Shown in pieces: positions 27,101 to 34,570 of a DNA stretch of 64,000 bases. The notes beneath the pieces are model-generated. The model was given only the letters and a program-made list of their open reading frames with translations. It did not search any database and had not been told where the DNA came from. Source of the DNA: Candidatus Poribacteria bacterium (lineage in GTDB: Bacteria; Poribacteria; WGA-4E; PCPOR2b); contig JAJDUM010000083.1 of NCBI GenBank assembly GCA_022826645.1, positions 1 to 64,000 of the forward strand, read 5' to 3'. Positions within the stretch are counted from its first letter, which is position 1. Each line of letters starts with the position of its first letter. A program made the position numbers and the translations under genes.

Positions 27101-27244
27101 CAACCCTTCTGGTTGCCCGATTTGGTCAGACGCAAGACCTGCCCTTGCATCTTGGTATCTCTGATCCGATTGAAAGCTCACCTTACGCAGGCCGCCGAAT
27201 TTTCTAGCTAGATACTTATAAAATCTGGATTGTTGGAAATACAT
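24134..27244 (-). CDS. gspD: Type II secretion secretin GspD, enlarged with six N1-type modules
   Basis: A 1036-residue outer-membrane secretin; typical GspD is about 650-700. After an unusual 48-residue N-terminal extension comes a hydrophobic signal (49-72, ending SVLAQ), the N0 domain (93-170), then six N1-type modules at about 197-255, 262-358, 364-466, 472-561, 569-653 and 662-752, and the secretin pore (755-1005) with VPILGDLPFIGALFK. Linkers in modules 3 and 4 are rich in Arg, Trp and Asp. The start ATG 27244 is supported by AGGAG. The product forms the outer-membrane channel for folded exoproteins. Last gene of the gsp operon; a type IV pilus secretin is less likely given GspG-K. Confidence 0.9.
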   Translation of the reverse strand: MYFQQSRFYKYLARKFGGLRKVSFQSDQRYQDARAGLASDQIGQPEGLPLLVLILSISIGCIPGLFTASVLAQENDQRGMEVTERDAAGQAIRFNFDFPSGNLQSLIKFISAETNLTIIASENDIKDKKFALTNLKNVTIDETLEEIKTVLAQYDLTMIRTNNTLLITTFEKAVRMKVPVKRIMADPSLIEQTDEIQTYIIQLSSAAASELVNRLKPLLSKAAIIFADSNSNSLIITDVASNIHRITTILQVADETPETPLKVEIIPLHNATAASLAQTLNNVFEQEGEVANLLRKMSSTDEPEKMKEMMERAREEGGGIDMLRGRIQISADESSNSLVVKASEANLVVLKDLIRQLDTAPSIQTEIRVFRLNYAIAEDVAQTLEELITGVSAGRRPGRNAEWWERREWERTRRDLMRRRAEDGGEYQSIVGAVNISSSDRLNAVLVSSDPRNFPIIQKIIAQLDQADPQEEIRIYFLQFAESQSLSDNLRDLFEGGDSGRDEDLPWWWRRRDEDRGGSEGGFGVQGEVHLVPDTRLNALLVSTASQNFETIDGLIKRLDVNMPNQEWGTRIYKLEYADAENVATIINNVYQGSNNRSGGFFFFVPGRGRNQNQGSLAGNVTAEPYPTLNAVIISTATQRNFTLITQFVEELDRPTPDGQREITKLIRLEYANAEDVEDLLEDVWGENSERGGNDFNWGRFLARGGTPEQNDINSLRGQVQVEADNQTNSVLVTTAQRYMAQVEAMIRELDFVRGQVWIDIQILEVTLDESTKLGVELTARERGLFGAEIRKGNPLVGQFGAELGLGQEISGFNINLATKEYMALLHTLIRENKVQTISTPALLTRDNREATWSSGRRVPYLQSADVTSLADNLTQPLFNYDFIDPPVGVTITLTPHIAKSQTGEDNKRTIGLDISQITLSNFVEFTDFNAPITEDSSISAFIDVEDGQQIVVGGMIKEKRQQIESKVPILGDLPFIGALFKKVDTVAQNSEVVIIITPHIIDIRNPEDYGRLERQSEEWRSNGQNKENEKQPTEK
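27098..27148 (-). repeat. Repeat-like double hairpin inside the secretin N-terminal coding region
   Basis: GGGCAACC-CTTCT-GGTTGCCC (27098-27118, perfect 8-bp stem) and GCAAG-ACCTGCC-CTTGC (27132-27148) lie side by side within codons 33-49 of gspD, just before the signal peptide core. Strong adjacent hairpins are unusual in coding sequence and resemble intergenic palindromic repeats. Confidence 0.6.
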
Positions 27245-27311
27245 TGTCCCTACTCCTACTCTGAACTGGCCTTTGAGATGAAATTGAGCTATCTTGTATC
27301 TTCATTTGATT

Positions 27312-28742
27312 TCAGAGGACTCTCGCGATCATTGCAAGATTTGCGCTGATGGTCGTTTCCTTTTTGTCCGCTATGGTGATTTGCAAATCCCTGACCTGTA
27401 ACCATTTCGAGCTTGATTCGATCGCGTAAATTAACCTCACAATTTTCTCAATACTATTATTGAAGCGCATGTCAACGATGTACGCCTCGGGCTGATGGAT
27501 AGTGGGGACCGTTGTAAGCCAATCGTGAAGTTCATTTTCCTGCTGCAGAATCTGATCAACGTACGCCGTGAGTGCACGGATTTGCTGATTATAATCCAAT
27601 GGCTTCTCGGTCTCGTTTCCGCTAGTCGTCTCATAGCGGTTGACTAACGATTCGAACCTCGACAACAGTAGGCTATTAGGCTTGAACTTAATAGCCGTTG
27701 TCTGTCTCTCACGACCGATGCCGAAAAATCCAGCCTTTACTTCATCAATTTCTAAAGCGATTTGGTCTGCGAAAAATCCTCTCCTAAATTCAACCGCTCC
27801 AGCCAGTTGTTGTTTCAGATTTGCTTGGAGAAATTCTAGCAGTTCTATTCGTAGTGCTAGAGGGATGATGTCTGGCAACGATACAAATTGGCGGTTAATT
27901 TCCCGATGAAGGGGTTTCGTGGTTGACGGCGTCTCCTTCGTTGGTGTGGACCTGACATCCGACTCTAATTCTTCAGTTGACTGCGTTTTGGATTTTACTA
28001 CCTTGTCTTTTCCATCATCTTCTGCTTCATCTTCTCCCCACCAGGCATCGAACATCGCCTCCACCGCTGCTTCTTCAGTTTCGATCTGCCGCTCCTCTTC
28101 TGCTTCTTCCTTGGCACTCTGCTGTGATTGCAACTGCTGGAGCTCGTTCGATAGTTCGCCTAAGTAGAGATGGTATACCAGATTTTTCTTCGTTTGCGGC
28201 GGAAATTGCTCGGATTTCGTCCCCGGCATCGCTCGGATATTGAGCTGATAGTTAGGACGCAGCCCCGCTCTTCGTGCAAGATCGGAGATTCGCCGCGAAA
28301 TTACCGCCTGTGCCTGTTCCCCTTCAAAGATAGGGCCCTGTATCTTCTTTAGCTCGTCCAGGTTTCCAAACTCACCGTGCTGTTGTTTATAAGCAAGCAG
28401 TGAATCTGCCTTATTCTCAAGGGCAGGGTGTAATCCTGCTAACGAGGAGGCACGACGCGCTCGGTTGAGAGCTTCTAAATCCACTCGGCTTTCAATTTCC
28501 TCAAACAGAGAATCAGAGATAATCTGCCCTTCTAAACCGACTTGCGCTTGAATCTCACCATCAATTCGCTGGGTAATTTGAGCGAGTTGGACCAGATTCT
28601 GTGCTGTCTGAAGCCTCTCCCTTTTGGTGGTAAGTTCATTGCCTGGAAACCCCTGTCGGATTATAGGTTCAATGAGGAGAATCAAGACCACAAGGGCAAA
28701 AATCGTGAGTAAAATGATTTCACGCCGTGTCAGTTTTCTCAT
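27312..28742 (-). CDS. gspM: GspM/PilO-like type II secretion assembly protein
   Basis: A 476-residue protein with one N-terminal membrane helix (8-27) and a C-terminal PilO/GspM-like ferredoxin-fold region (about 380-470, YIVDMRFNNSIEKIVRLIYAIE). Between them is an atypical insert: a helix-hairpin-helix-like stretch (LLAYKQQHGEFGNLDELKKI) and a very acidic low-complexity part around 215-250 (EEAEEERQIETEEA). Typical GspM has about 160-200 residues. It would join GspL in the inner-membrane platform. Its ATG overlaps the stop of the GspL gene in ATGA, implying coupled translation. Assignment rests on position and topology more than on sequence. Confidence 0.65.
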   Translation of the reverse strand: MRKLTRREIILLTIFALVVLILLIEPIIRQGFPGNELTTKRERLQTAQNLVQLAQITQRIDGEIQAQVGLEGQIISDSLFEEIESRVDLEALNRARRASSLAGLHPALENKADSLLAYKQQHGEFGNLDELKKIQGPIFEGEQAQAVISRRISDLARRAGLRPNYQLNIRAMPGTKSEQFPPQTKKNLVYHLYLGELSNELQQLQSQQSAKEEAEEERQIETEEAAVEAMFDAWWGEDEAEDDGKDKVVKSKTQSTEELESDVRSTPTKETPSTTKPLHREINRQFVSLPDIIPLALRIELLEFLQANLKQQLAGAVEFRRGFFADQIALEIDEVKAGFFGIGRERQTTAIKFKPNSLLLSRFESLVNRYETTSGNETEKPLDYNQQIRALTAYVDQILQQENELHDWLTTVPTIHQPEAYIVDMRFNNSIEKIVRLIYAIESSSKWLQVRDLQITIADKKETTISANLAMIARVL

Positions 28743-30445
28743 TTGTCAGCTTTCTGTTGTGCTCGGGTATCTCTTTCTTGCCCGCTGCTCTCAGATTTCA
28801 AAGGCCGGCTTGGATTCAGATGACGGGCTTGGGCAAATGTCTGTATCGCATCTTTCGCTAGATTACAGGTGATCTGTGCTTGGAAAATCGGCTTCTTATC
28901 GCGTTCAATACTTGTGACCTGGCCGGATTTGATATTCGTAAATGCGCCTGATTGCGCCATAATACTGATTGCCTGGCTCACGTCTTGATGCGATTGCGCT
29001 TCGATGTTGAAAGTAATCTTTGCCCTGTCGGGGGTATCTAGTCTAGCAATGTTGAGTGTTGTCCAAGCAATTTTTGTACGGTCGGCGAATCGGACACTCA
29101 ACTCGCGCACTATGTCAAGCGGAGAAGCGCGGGCCGTTAAGAGGCTCACCATGGCTAAATCTTTGACTAGTATCTCTTTCGCTTTGGATTCAGCTTGGCT
29201 GATGTTTCTGATCGCGCCATCCAGAGCAACAATTTTCGCCTGATGGATTCTGCTCCATGTCAGTCCACCCAGTCCAAGCCCTAGCAGTAGGGCCAATCCC
29301 GCTGCGACAGCCATTAACGTCCGCTTCCGCTGCTGGGCTTGTGTGAGTTTAACCTTCTCTTCTGAAGGAAGGAGGTCCAGGGAGATTTGCGTGGTCAGCG
29401 CATTGACGCCCAACCCCAATGCGACAGCAAGCGCGTCGCTGAAATCATCAACAGATTCGACGTTGGAGCGTTGTTCATCCCAAACTTGCCTAAAAGCGTC
29501 GAAGGGATTCCACAGCAGCACCGGCACATCCAAGCGATGGGCGATATAGTCTGTTAATCCTAGGATCCGAGATCCTCCACCGCACAACCAGATTTCTCTA
29601 ACGACCTGATTGTCAGTTAGGTTGAGTTCCCGTTTCGCGCCGCTGATAGAGCGCTGCAATTCCACGACAAGGCTATCTGCCCATTCGTACGACGGATGAT
29701 TGGCAGCTTCAAGGTGCTGATTCAGCGCAGCATCAACAATTTTTCGACGCTCGGCCACCTCGAAATCGCTCCCTATTTCTTGCTGATATAGATACGTTAG
29801 ATGATTTCCTCCAATAGGAAAACTTCGTGAAAACCGTAGGGCATTTCCGGTCAGCAAGCACAGGTCGGTCCGTCCTGCGCCAATATCCACGACCATTGTC
29901 ATTTCGGTTGATGAATTGTCCTCGTGATTTGCTATTCCTGCCAAAACACTCGTCGCCAAGGTCGAAGGCATCACGCCTTTAGGTGGGAGACCGATCGGTT
30001 TCACATAATCAATCTGCTGTTGTACCGTCTCGCGCTTTGCCGCGATCAGTTCAACGGAGATAGAATCCTCCGAGCTATGCACGTCGTGGTAATCGTAGAT
30101 GGCGTCTTCTACCCTGAAAGGAAGCTCCGTTTCTGCTTGCATAGCGACTAAGCTCGTGAGCTGGTCCCCTGTTGCAGCAGCAGGCAGGTTTGTTAATCGA
30201 CGCGACGTAACTGACAAACGGGGAATTGATAACACCACCGAGCTGCTACGTGCACCCACACGCCCCCACAAACGCTGTAAGGTTTCGGCAATCACTTCTG
30301 TTGAGATTTCTGTTGTAGGGTTTGTATAGGGATACGCTTCTATCCCTGCGTTCACAAGACAAATTCCAGACGCAGTCTGTTCCAGCTGCACCAACTTGAT
30401 TGCGCTTGTCCCAATATCGATGGCTGCGATTTGGTTCTTTGCCAT
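28739..30445 (-). CDS. gspL: GspL-type assembly protein (PilM-PilN-like fusion)
   Basis: A 568-residue protein. The N-terminal actin-like domain matches PilM/GspL (IAAIDIGTSAIKLVQ, VDIGAGRTDLCLL, EIWLCGGGSRILGLTDYI). A membrane helix follows at about 375-400 (LMAVAAGLALLLGLGLG) and then a PilN-like periplasmic domain (LDIVRELSVRFADRTKIAW). This layout is that of GspL, which links the GspE ATPase to the inner-membrane platform. The PilM part is more complete than in classical GspL, so a type IV pilus ancestry is visible. The C-terminus is charged and rich in Ser, Gln and Lys. Confidence 0.85.
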   Translation of the reverse strand: MAKNQIAAIDIGTSAIKLVQLEQTASGICLVNAGIEAYPYTNPTTEISTEVIAETLQRLWGRVGARSSSVVLSIPRLSVTSRRLTNLPAAATGDQLTSLVAMQAETELPFRVEDAIYDYHDVHSSEDSISVELIAAKRETVQQQIDYVKPIGLPPKGVMPSTLATSVLAGIANHEDNSSTEMTMVVDIGAGRTDLCLLTGNALRFSRSFPIGGNHLTYLYQQEIGSDFEVAERRKIVDAALNQHLEAANHPSYEWADSLVVELQRSISGAKRELNLTDNQVVREIWLCGGGSRILGLTDYIAHRLDVPVLLWNPFDAFRQVWDEQRSNVESVDDFSDALAVALGLGVNALTTQISLDLLPSEEKVKLTQAQQRKRTLMAVAAGLALLLGLGLGGLTWSRIHQAKIVALDGAIRNISQAESKAKEILVKDLAMVSLLTARASPLDIVRELSVRFADRTKIAWTTLNIARLDTPDRAKITFNIEAQSHQDVSQAISIMAQSGAFTNIKSGQVTSIERDKKPIFQAQITCNLAKDAIQTFAQARHLNPSRPLKSESSGQERDTRAQQKADK

Positions 30446-30487
30446 GTTTTCCCTACGCTAGATTAGAGTGTCTAAACGCTCTCCGAG

Positions 30488-31954
30488 CTAGTTCTGTCTC
30501 CAAGACTTAGTTGCGATCTGTTCTCCAGTACGATCAAGAACTCCGACACAAGAGGCGATTGATTTGCCGAGGTTATCAACACCGTCAACTTCAATCAGGA
30601 AACCGTGTGAGCGATAGGTGACCAACTCAGCGATCTGACGAAAGGTTGTCATATCAAGTCCCTCGACGTCGAGGAGCTGGCTGATGTTCTCAAAAGGGTT
30701 ACCCTCAACCCCGGCTTCTGCCAATGCATCGGCTCGCTCACTGTCTTCTGGTTCCGATTCACGACGGCTGATAATTGCTTGTGCCTTCTCTTCGTCCATC
30801 CCCGGCAAGAGTTGTAATATCTCTTGAGGGGCTGTGTTGATGTTGATGAACCCACTGACTGTTGCATCGTCCTTTGTGGTAATCTTATCGACCATGCTGC
30901 GAAACTCTTGCTCCGTTATCAGTTTTACCTCTTTGAGTTGATCGATGTTTTGGAAGTTACCTTGACTATTGCGGTGGTCGATAATCCGTTCGGCGATGCC
31001 CTCATCAATTCCGTCTAACGTCTGCAACTCTCCAGCCTCCGCGCTATTGATGTTCACGATGTCTTCATCTTCGTCATTGCTTTCCACACTAATCCGGTCA
31101 CGAATGTTGTTAAAAACCTGCTCCGTGACCGCTGTTGCATCAATCAGATCGCCGATACTATCGAACTCACGCTGTTGGACCAATGCGTCCTTTTCCCCTT
31201 GGGAGAAAATGGACTGATTGTTGTTCCCTTGGATCTGCGTCAGTTGTTGTCCGTCCGCGTTGTTAATGTTGACACGCGCATTCCCGCTTGCATCCGTATT
31301 TCTGTCGATCGAATATACCGTTACCAAATCGACCAATCCAAGAACATTCTGCTGCGTTTCTCCCTCAATCCCCGTACCCACGGTTGCATCCGTATCTGAT
31401 GCCGTCTGCTGACCATAGAGCAAATTCGGCGTCATGCCTGGAACTCGCGCTAGGTCTCGTACGGTGCGGTAGGGTCTTCCCTCCTCGATTGCTTGAGAAA
31501 GTGGTTGTTCTACCGTTTCTGTTTCTTCATAACCCATGAGGGTTAATAGTCCCTGGAGCATACTTATATCTGCGGTGTTGATGTTGATCTTGGCGCCTTC
31601 ATCCGCAATTTTAATACGGTAAGTAAGAGCCGCTCCGGATTCGATGCCATCTCCGATCTGTTCCTCTAGCCCGTCCGCCCAGTTTTCGCCGAGTGAATCG
31701 TAAGGAGTTTCATCCTCACGCAGCATGACAATTGACCGCTCGAAGCCAGCCTTTGCAGCATAGTGATACTTTGTTCGATCTGCGAAGTTTGCCTGTGCGC
31801 GCTGCTCAAGACGAATCGAATACAGAAAATGAGTAGCAAGGACGGAGAGAATTGTCAACAGCCAGAGCGTCGAAATAAGAGAAAGTCCGCAGTCGCTGCT
31901 GCATAGGGACGACCTGCATCTGAGATGAAATAGTGAACCTTTCCTTTCTTGCAT
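30488..31954 (-). CDS. gspK: GspK-type minor pseudopilin with four helix-hairpin-helix-like repeats
   Basis: A 488-residue protein, longer than usual GspK (about 320). The prepilin-type start has CGLSLISTLWLLTILSVLA; Glu5 is absent, as is normal in GspK, which caps the pseudopilus tip. Four NIN-type modules follow: ININTADISMLQGLL, VNINNADGQQLTQIQG, VNINSAEAGELQTLDGID and ININTAPQEILQLLPGMD, each ending in a helical unit like ComEA repeats. The end (TYRSHGFLIEVDG) is typical of GspK. GAGGG precedes ATG 31954, and the preceding pseudopilin gene ends 11 bases upstream. Confidence 0.85.
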   Translation of the reverse strand: MQERKGSLFHLRCRSSLCSSDCGLSLISTLWLLTILSVLATHFLYSIRLEQRAQANFADRTKYHYAAKAGFERSIVMLREDETPYDSLGENWADGLEEQIGDGIESGAALTYRIKIADEGAKININTADISMLQGLLTLMGYEETETVEQPLSQAIEEGRPYRTVRDLARVPGMTPNLLYGQQTASDTDATVGTGIEGETQQNVLGLVDLVTVYSIDRNTDASGNARVNINNADGQQLTQIQGNNNQSIFSQGEKDALVQQREFDSIGDLIDATAVTEQVFNNIRDRISVESNDEDEDIVNINSAEAGELQTLDGIDEGIAERIIDHRNSQGNFQNIDQLKEVKLITEQEFRSMVDKITTKDDATVSGFININTAPQEILQLLPGMDEEKAQAIISRRESEPEDSERADALAEAGVEGNPFENISQLLDVEGLDMTTFRQIAELVTYRSHGFLIEVDGVDNLGKSIASCVGVLDRTGEQIATKSWRQN

Positions 31955-31965
31955 TCTTTATGCCC

Positions 31966-32871
31966 TCATCCGCCCGGTCCGGCAGCGGTTCCACCGGACG
32001 GTTGTTCGCTGAAATTCGCGCTCATCGGCAGATAAACCATGGTCGATTGGGTTATGGTATTCGTGTTGGTATTCTGACGCGGCCGACTGTTTTCGCCCGC
32101 TACTGTTATCCAGACGACAACAGAGATCGGAATCATTTCGGCGTTCTCCCACGACTCATACCACTCCTCTCCATCGTAGTATCTCACATCGAAGGAGGTA
32201 ATCTGATCGATGATTGGAACAATATTTATATGAATTGGATTGCCTGCCTCATCCTCTGTGGGAAGCGTTTCCGCTTCAAGTAGGGGTTGAATAACCGTTT
32301 CTACATCCAAAGCTGTCGTTGAAAGTCGGTAAAGAGTTAATCTCCCCTCCGCTTCGCTATCTGCTGTCAATAATTCCCCGCTCATTTCCATTTGGTTCTC
32401 TTGGTCGCCCTCAAATTGTTGAGCAATATCCTCTCCAATGTAATAAGCGATTCGCTGGACATCGCTCACAAGCGTGTCTGGGTTTCCCTCCACATCTGCT
32501 AAGGTTGTTTGGTTTCCCGCATTCAATTCTGCGAGAAACGGGTCAGGATCGGTGTGAATCAAGGTCACGAAACTGACCAAATCTCGGTTAATCCCTTCTT
32601 CAATTAGATTATCCTGTGACACTATTACGAGAGATTCGTCGCCTTGTACAGCCTGCATGTTGTTCAGGTCCGTGGCAACGCGTTCTAACGCGATGCGGCA
32701 CTTCTGTGCCATCACTATCCGCGATTCAGATTTCTGATAAACGTCAAGTGCAACATTGAACACCGTGTAAGAGGCACCCCCAATAATGACCAGAATACTG
32801 ACAGCAACGAGTAATTCGAGCAGGGTAAAACCGTGGGAATTGAGCATAAGCCGTGAAGTGTGCAATCTCAT
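31966..32871 (-). CDS. gspJ: GspJ-type minor pseudopilin
   Basis: A 301-residue pseudopilin from ATG 32871, whose ATGA overlaps the stop of the GspI-type gene; the longer frame to 32982 is not used. The prepilin peptidase site and hydrophobic helix are HGFTLLELLVAVSILVIIGG, with Glu5 present. The C-terminal part is a soluble domain ending in a Gly/Pro tail (GGTAAGPGG). It would form part of the pseudopilus tip with GspI and GspK. No prepilin peptidase gene is in the window. Confidence 0.85.
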   Translation of the reverse strand: MRLHTSRLMLNSHGFTLLELLVAVSILVIIGGASYTVFNVALDVYQKSESRIVMAQKCRIALERVATDLNNMQAVQGDESLVIVSQDNLIEEGINRDLVSFVTLIHTDPDPFLAELNAGNQTTLADVEGNPDTLVSDVQRIAYYIGEDIAQQFEGDQENQMEMSGELLTADSEAEGRLTLYRLSTTALDVETVIQPLLEAETLPTEDEAGNPIHINIVPIIDQITSFDVRYYDGEEWYESWENAEMIPISVVVWITVAGENSRPRQNTNTNTITQSTMVYLPMSANFSEQPSGGTAAGPGG

Positions 32872-33332
32872 CCGCCACCCCCATTTCCCTGTTGACCACT
32901 CTGTGTCTGTTCTTGGGGCATCTGGCGATCGGCGAGATAGGTGCTCGTTGAAAGTAATCTTTCTTTTCCACGCTCTTGCCATATAACAGTAACGGTGACC
33001 AAGCGCAGCCCTTCAATCTCCTCCGATTCGACATCCTGAACATCCGAACGCCAGCGAAATCGTGAATCCTCTCCGAATTCGCCATCCGCTTCGCCAATAT
33101 CCGGATAACCTTCAGCCTCAATTGCCGCCATCCGAAATTTTAGGAGATACAAGGCGGTTGTTCTGTTCTCTGCCAACGCTTGCCCTTTTGCTGCCTCTGT
33201 AAAGGCACGAAGGAGTGCCGGCAGCGCCAACGACAGAATGGCTAAGGCGACGACGATTTCGAGCAGAGTAAAACCGTTTTCGTCGTCCGCCGGTCGGCGG
33301 AAAAGTGGAATCAGATTATTCAGACGATTCAT
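32868..33332 (-). CDS. gspI: GspI-type minor pseudopilin
   Basis: A 154-residue protein from ATG 33332; a TTG at 33353 would add 7 residues. The prepilin signal reads NGFTLLEIVVALAILSLALP, preceded by a basic leader. The size and the motif ALAENRTTALYLLKFRMAAIE fit GspI, the core tip pseudopilin. It overlaps the GspH-type gene by 17 bases and the GspJ-type gene by 4, so the three are tightly coupled. Confidence 0.85.
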   Translation of the reverse strand: MNRLNNLIPLFRRPADDENGFTLLEIVVALAILSLALPALLRAFTEAAKGQALAENRTTALYLLKFRMAAIEAEGYPDIGEADGEFGEDSRFRWRSDVQDVESEEIEGLRLVTVTVIWQERGKERLLSTSTYLADRQMPQEQTQSGQQGNGGGG

Positions 33333-34020
33333 GCGCCAATCCCAACTGCTCAAGCTGCTGCGAGCTGATTTTCTGAAGACGAATCCGTCCTGTGGCGTTT
33401 TCGACTGTTACAGACATCACTTGGCCCCGCTGATCTTGAAAGTACAGAACGGCATCCTCTGACGAACCCGTTGGAGAGAAGTAGACATAATCCACACCAC
33501 TGTCTATCTGGAGAGTCTGGGAATTATGATTTGTTATCATGCGGGCTAAACTGACGTTATGTCCCGGTTTCTGAGGTATGCCAAGGATCGCATTTGTTCG
33601 TGAAGGGTGCGTTCCCTGTAATGCGATAGTTCCTTGATCTGTGATTGGCTGGGCAGATTGAACACCGACGGAATTCGTGGTTACGGGAGTGGACGGGTCA
33701 GCAAGATTAAAGGTTTCGCTTGAGGCAAGCCAGTAGCGATTTGCAGTTAAGTCAAACACGACGAGGTAGCTTGTCCGTTCAGTAATTGCCATATCACGCG
33801 CAAAGTTGAGCATGTCTCGGATGGCCTGAGCGGTGGATTTTAGGCGTGTGGATGCAGCGAATCCACGTAAAGAGGGCATCGCGATAGAAGATAGAATTGC
33901 AATTAGCGCAAGCACAATCAGGATTTCGATTAGCGTAAAGCCTGTCGAGCCGAGCGGATACCGATCCCATGTATCAATCGACCCTTTTTTTGAATACAAA
34001 ATTCTTTTGGGTGAGTGCAT
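33316..34020 (-). CDS. gspH: GspH-type pseudopilin
   Basis: A 234-residue protein with prepilin motif TGFTLIEILIVLALIAILSS after a 29-residue basic leader. The soluble domain has a GspH/FimT-like strand pattern (LVVFDLTANRYWLASS, VDYVYFSPTGSS). In type II systems GspH links the tip complex to the GspG shaft. It starts 65 bases after the end of gspG in the operon. Classical GspH is about 170 residues, so this one has insertions. Confidence 0.8.
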   Translation of the reverse strand: MHSPKRILYSKKGSIDTWDRYPLGSTGFTLIEILIVLALIAILSSIAMPSLRGFAASTRLKSTAQAIRDMLNFARDMAITERTSYLVVFDLTANRYWLASSETFNLADPSTPVTTNSVGVQSAQPITDQGTIALQGTHPSRTNAILGIPQKPGHNVSLARMITNHNSQTLQIDSGVDYVYFSPTGSSEDAVLYFQDQRGQVMSVTVENATGRIRLQKISSQQLEQLGLAHESSE

Positions 34021-34085
34021 GCCCTTACCTTAGGTGTCAGACAATCTTCAATCATAATAAGAACAACAGCGTGTCTCAATTTACC

Positions 34086-34535
34086 TCACTGATCTATCGC
34101 TTGTACCCAGTTCGTAATGTCAGCGTCGAAATTTGTACCTCCTTCCCTCCCATCCTTGCCATAGGAGTAGAGGTCATAATTGTAGCCTTCGTGAAGACCG
34201 GGATAGACATAGATATAATTGTTGCCCCACGGATCCGCGAAAACGGGTTTGTTAATATAGGGACCACTCCAATTTTCGGGTGGCGGGTTAGGTACTTGCC
34301 AAAGTGCCTGTAAATTCTGCTCCACAGATGGATAGTCCCCGACTTCGATCGCATACATCTCTAACGCGTTTTCCAAAGCACTAATCTCCAACTTGGCTTT
34401 GGCGACCTTTGCTTTATCCGGTGCATTCAAGACCCGCGGTGCAATGAAACTGGCTAAGAGTCCCAAAATGACAATAACAATCGTAATTTCAATAAGGGTC
34501 AGCCCCGATTCATCCGATTTTAACCGTTTGAGCAT
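34086..34535 (-). CDS. gspG: Major pseudopilin GspG
   Basis: A 149-residue type II secretion major pseudopilin. The cleavage site and helix are SGLTLIEITIVIVILGLLAS with Glu5; the C-terminal domain has LENALEMYAIEVGDYP, FADPWGNNYIYVYPG and DLYSYGKDGREGG, which carries the calcium-site aspartates seen in GspG. It polymerises into the pseudopilus that pushes substrates through the secretin. GTAGGAGG lies before ATG 34535. Confidence 0.95.
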   Translation of the reverse strand: MLKRLKSDESGLTLIEITIVIVILGLLASFIAPRVLNAPDKAKVAKAKLEISALENALEMYAIEVGDYPSVEQNLQALWQVPNPPPENWSGPYINKPVFADPWGNNYIYVYPGLHEGYNYDLYSYGKDGREGGTNFDADITNWVQAIDQ

Positions 34536-34570
34536 TTTTACCTCCTACTAATTATATTATATGATAATGC

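Noticed and set aside
32872-32982. 37-residue extension of the GspJ-type protein
   Set aside because: It overlaps the GspI-type gene; the ATGA overlap and a short prepilin leader support ATG 32871.
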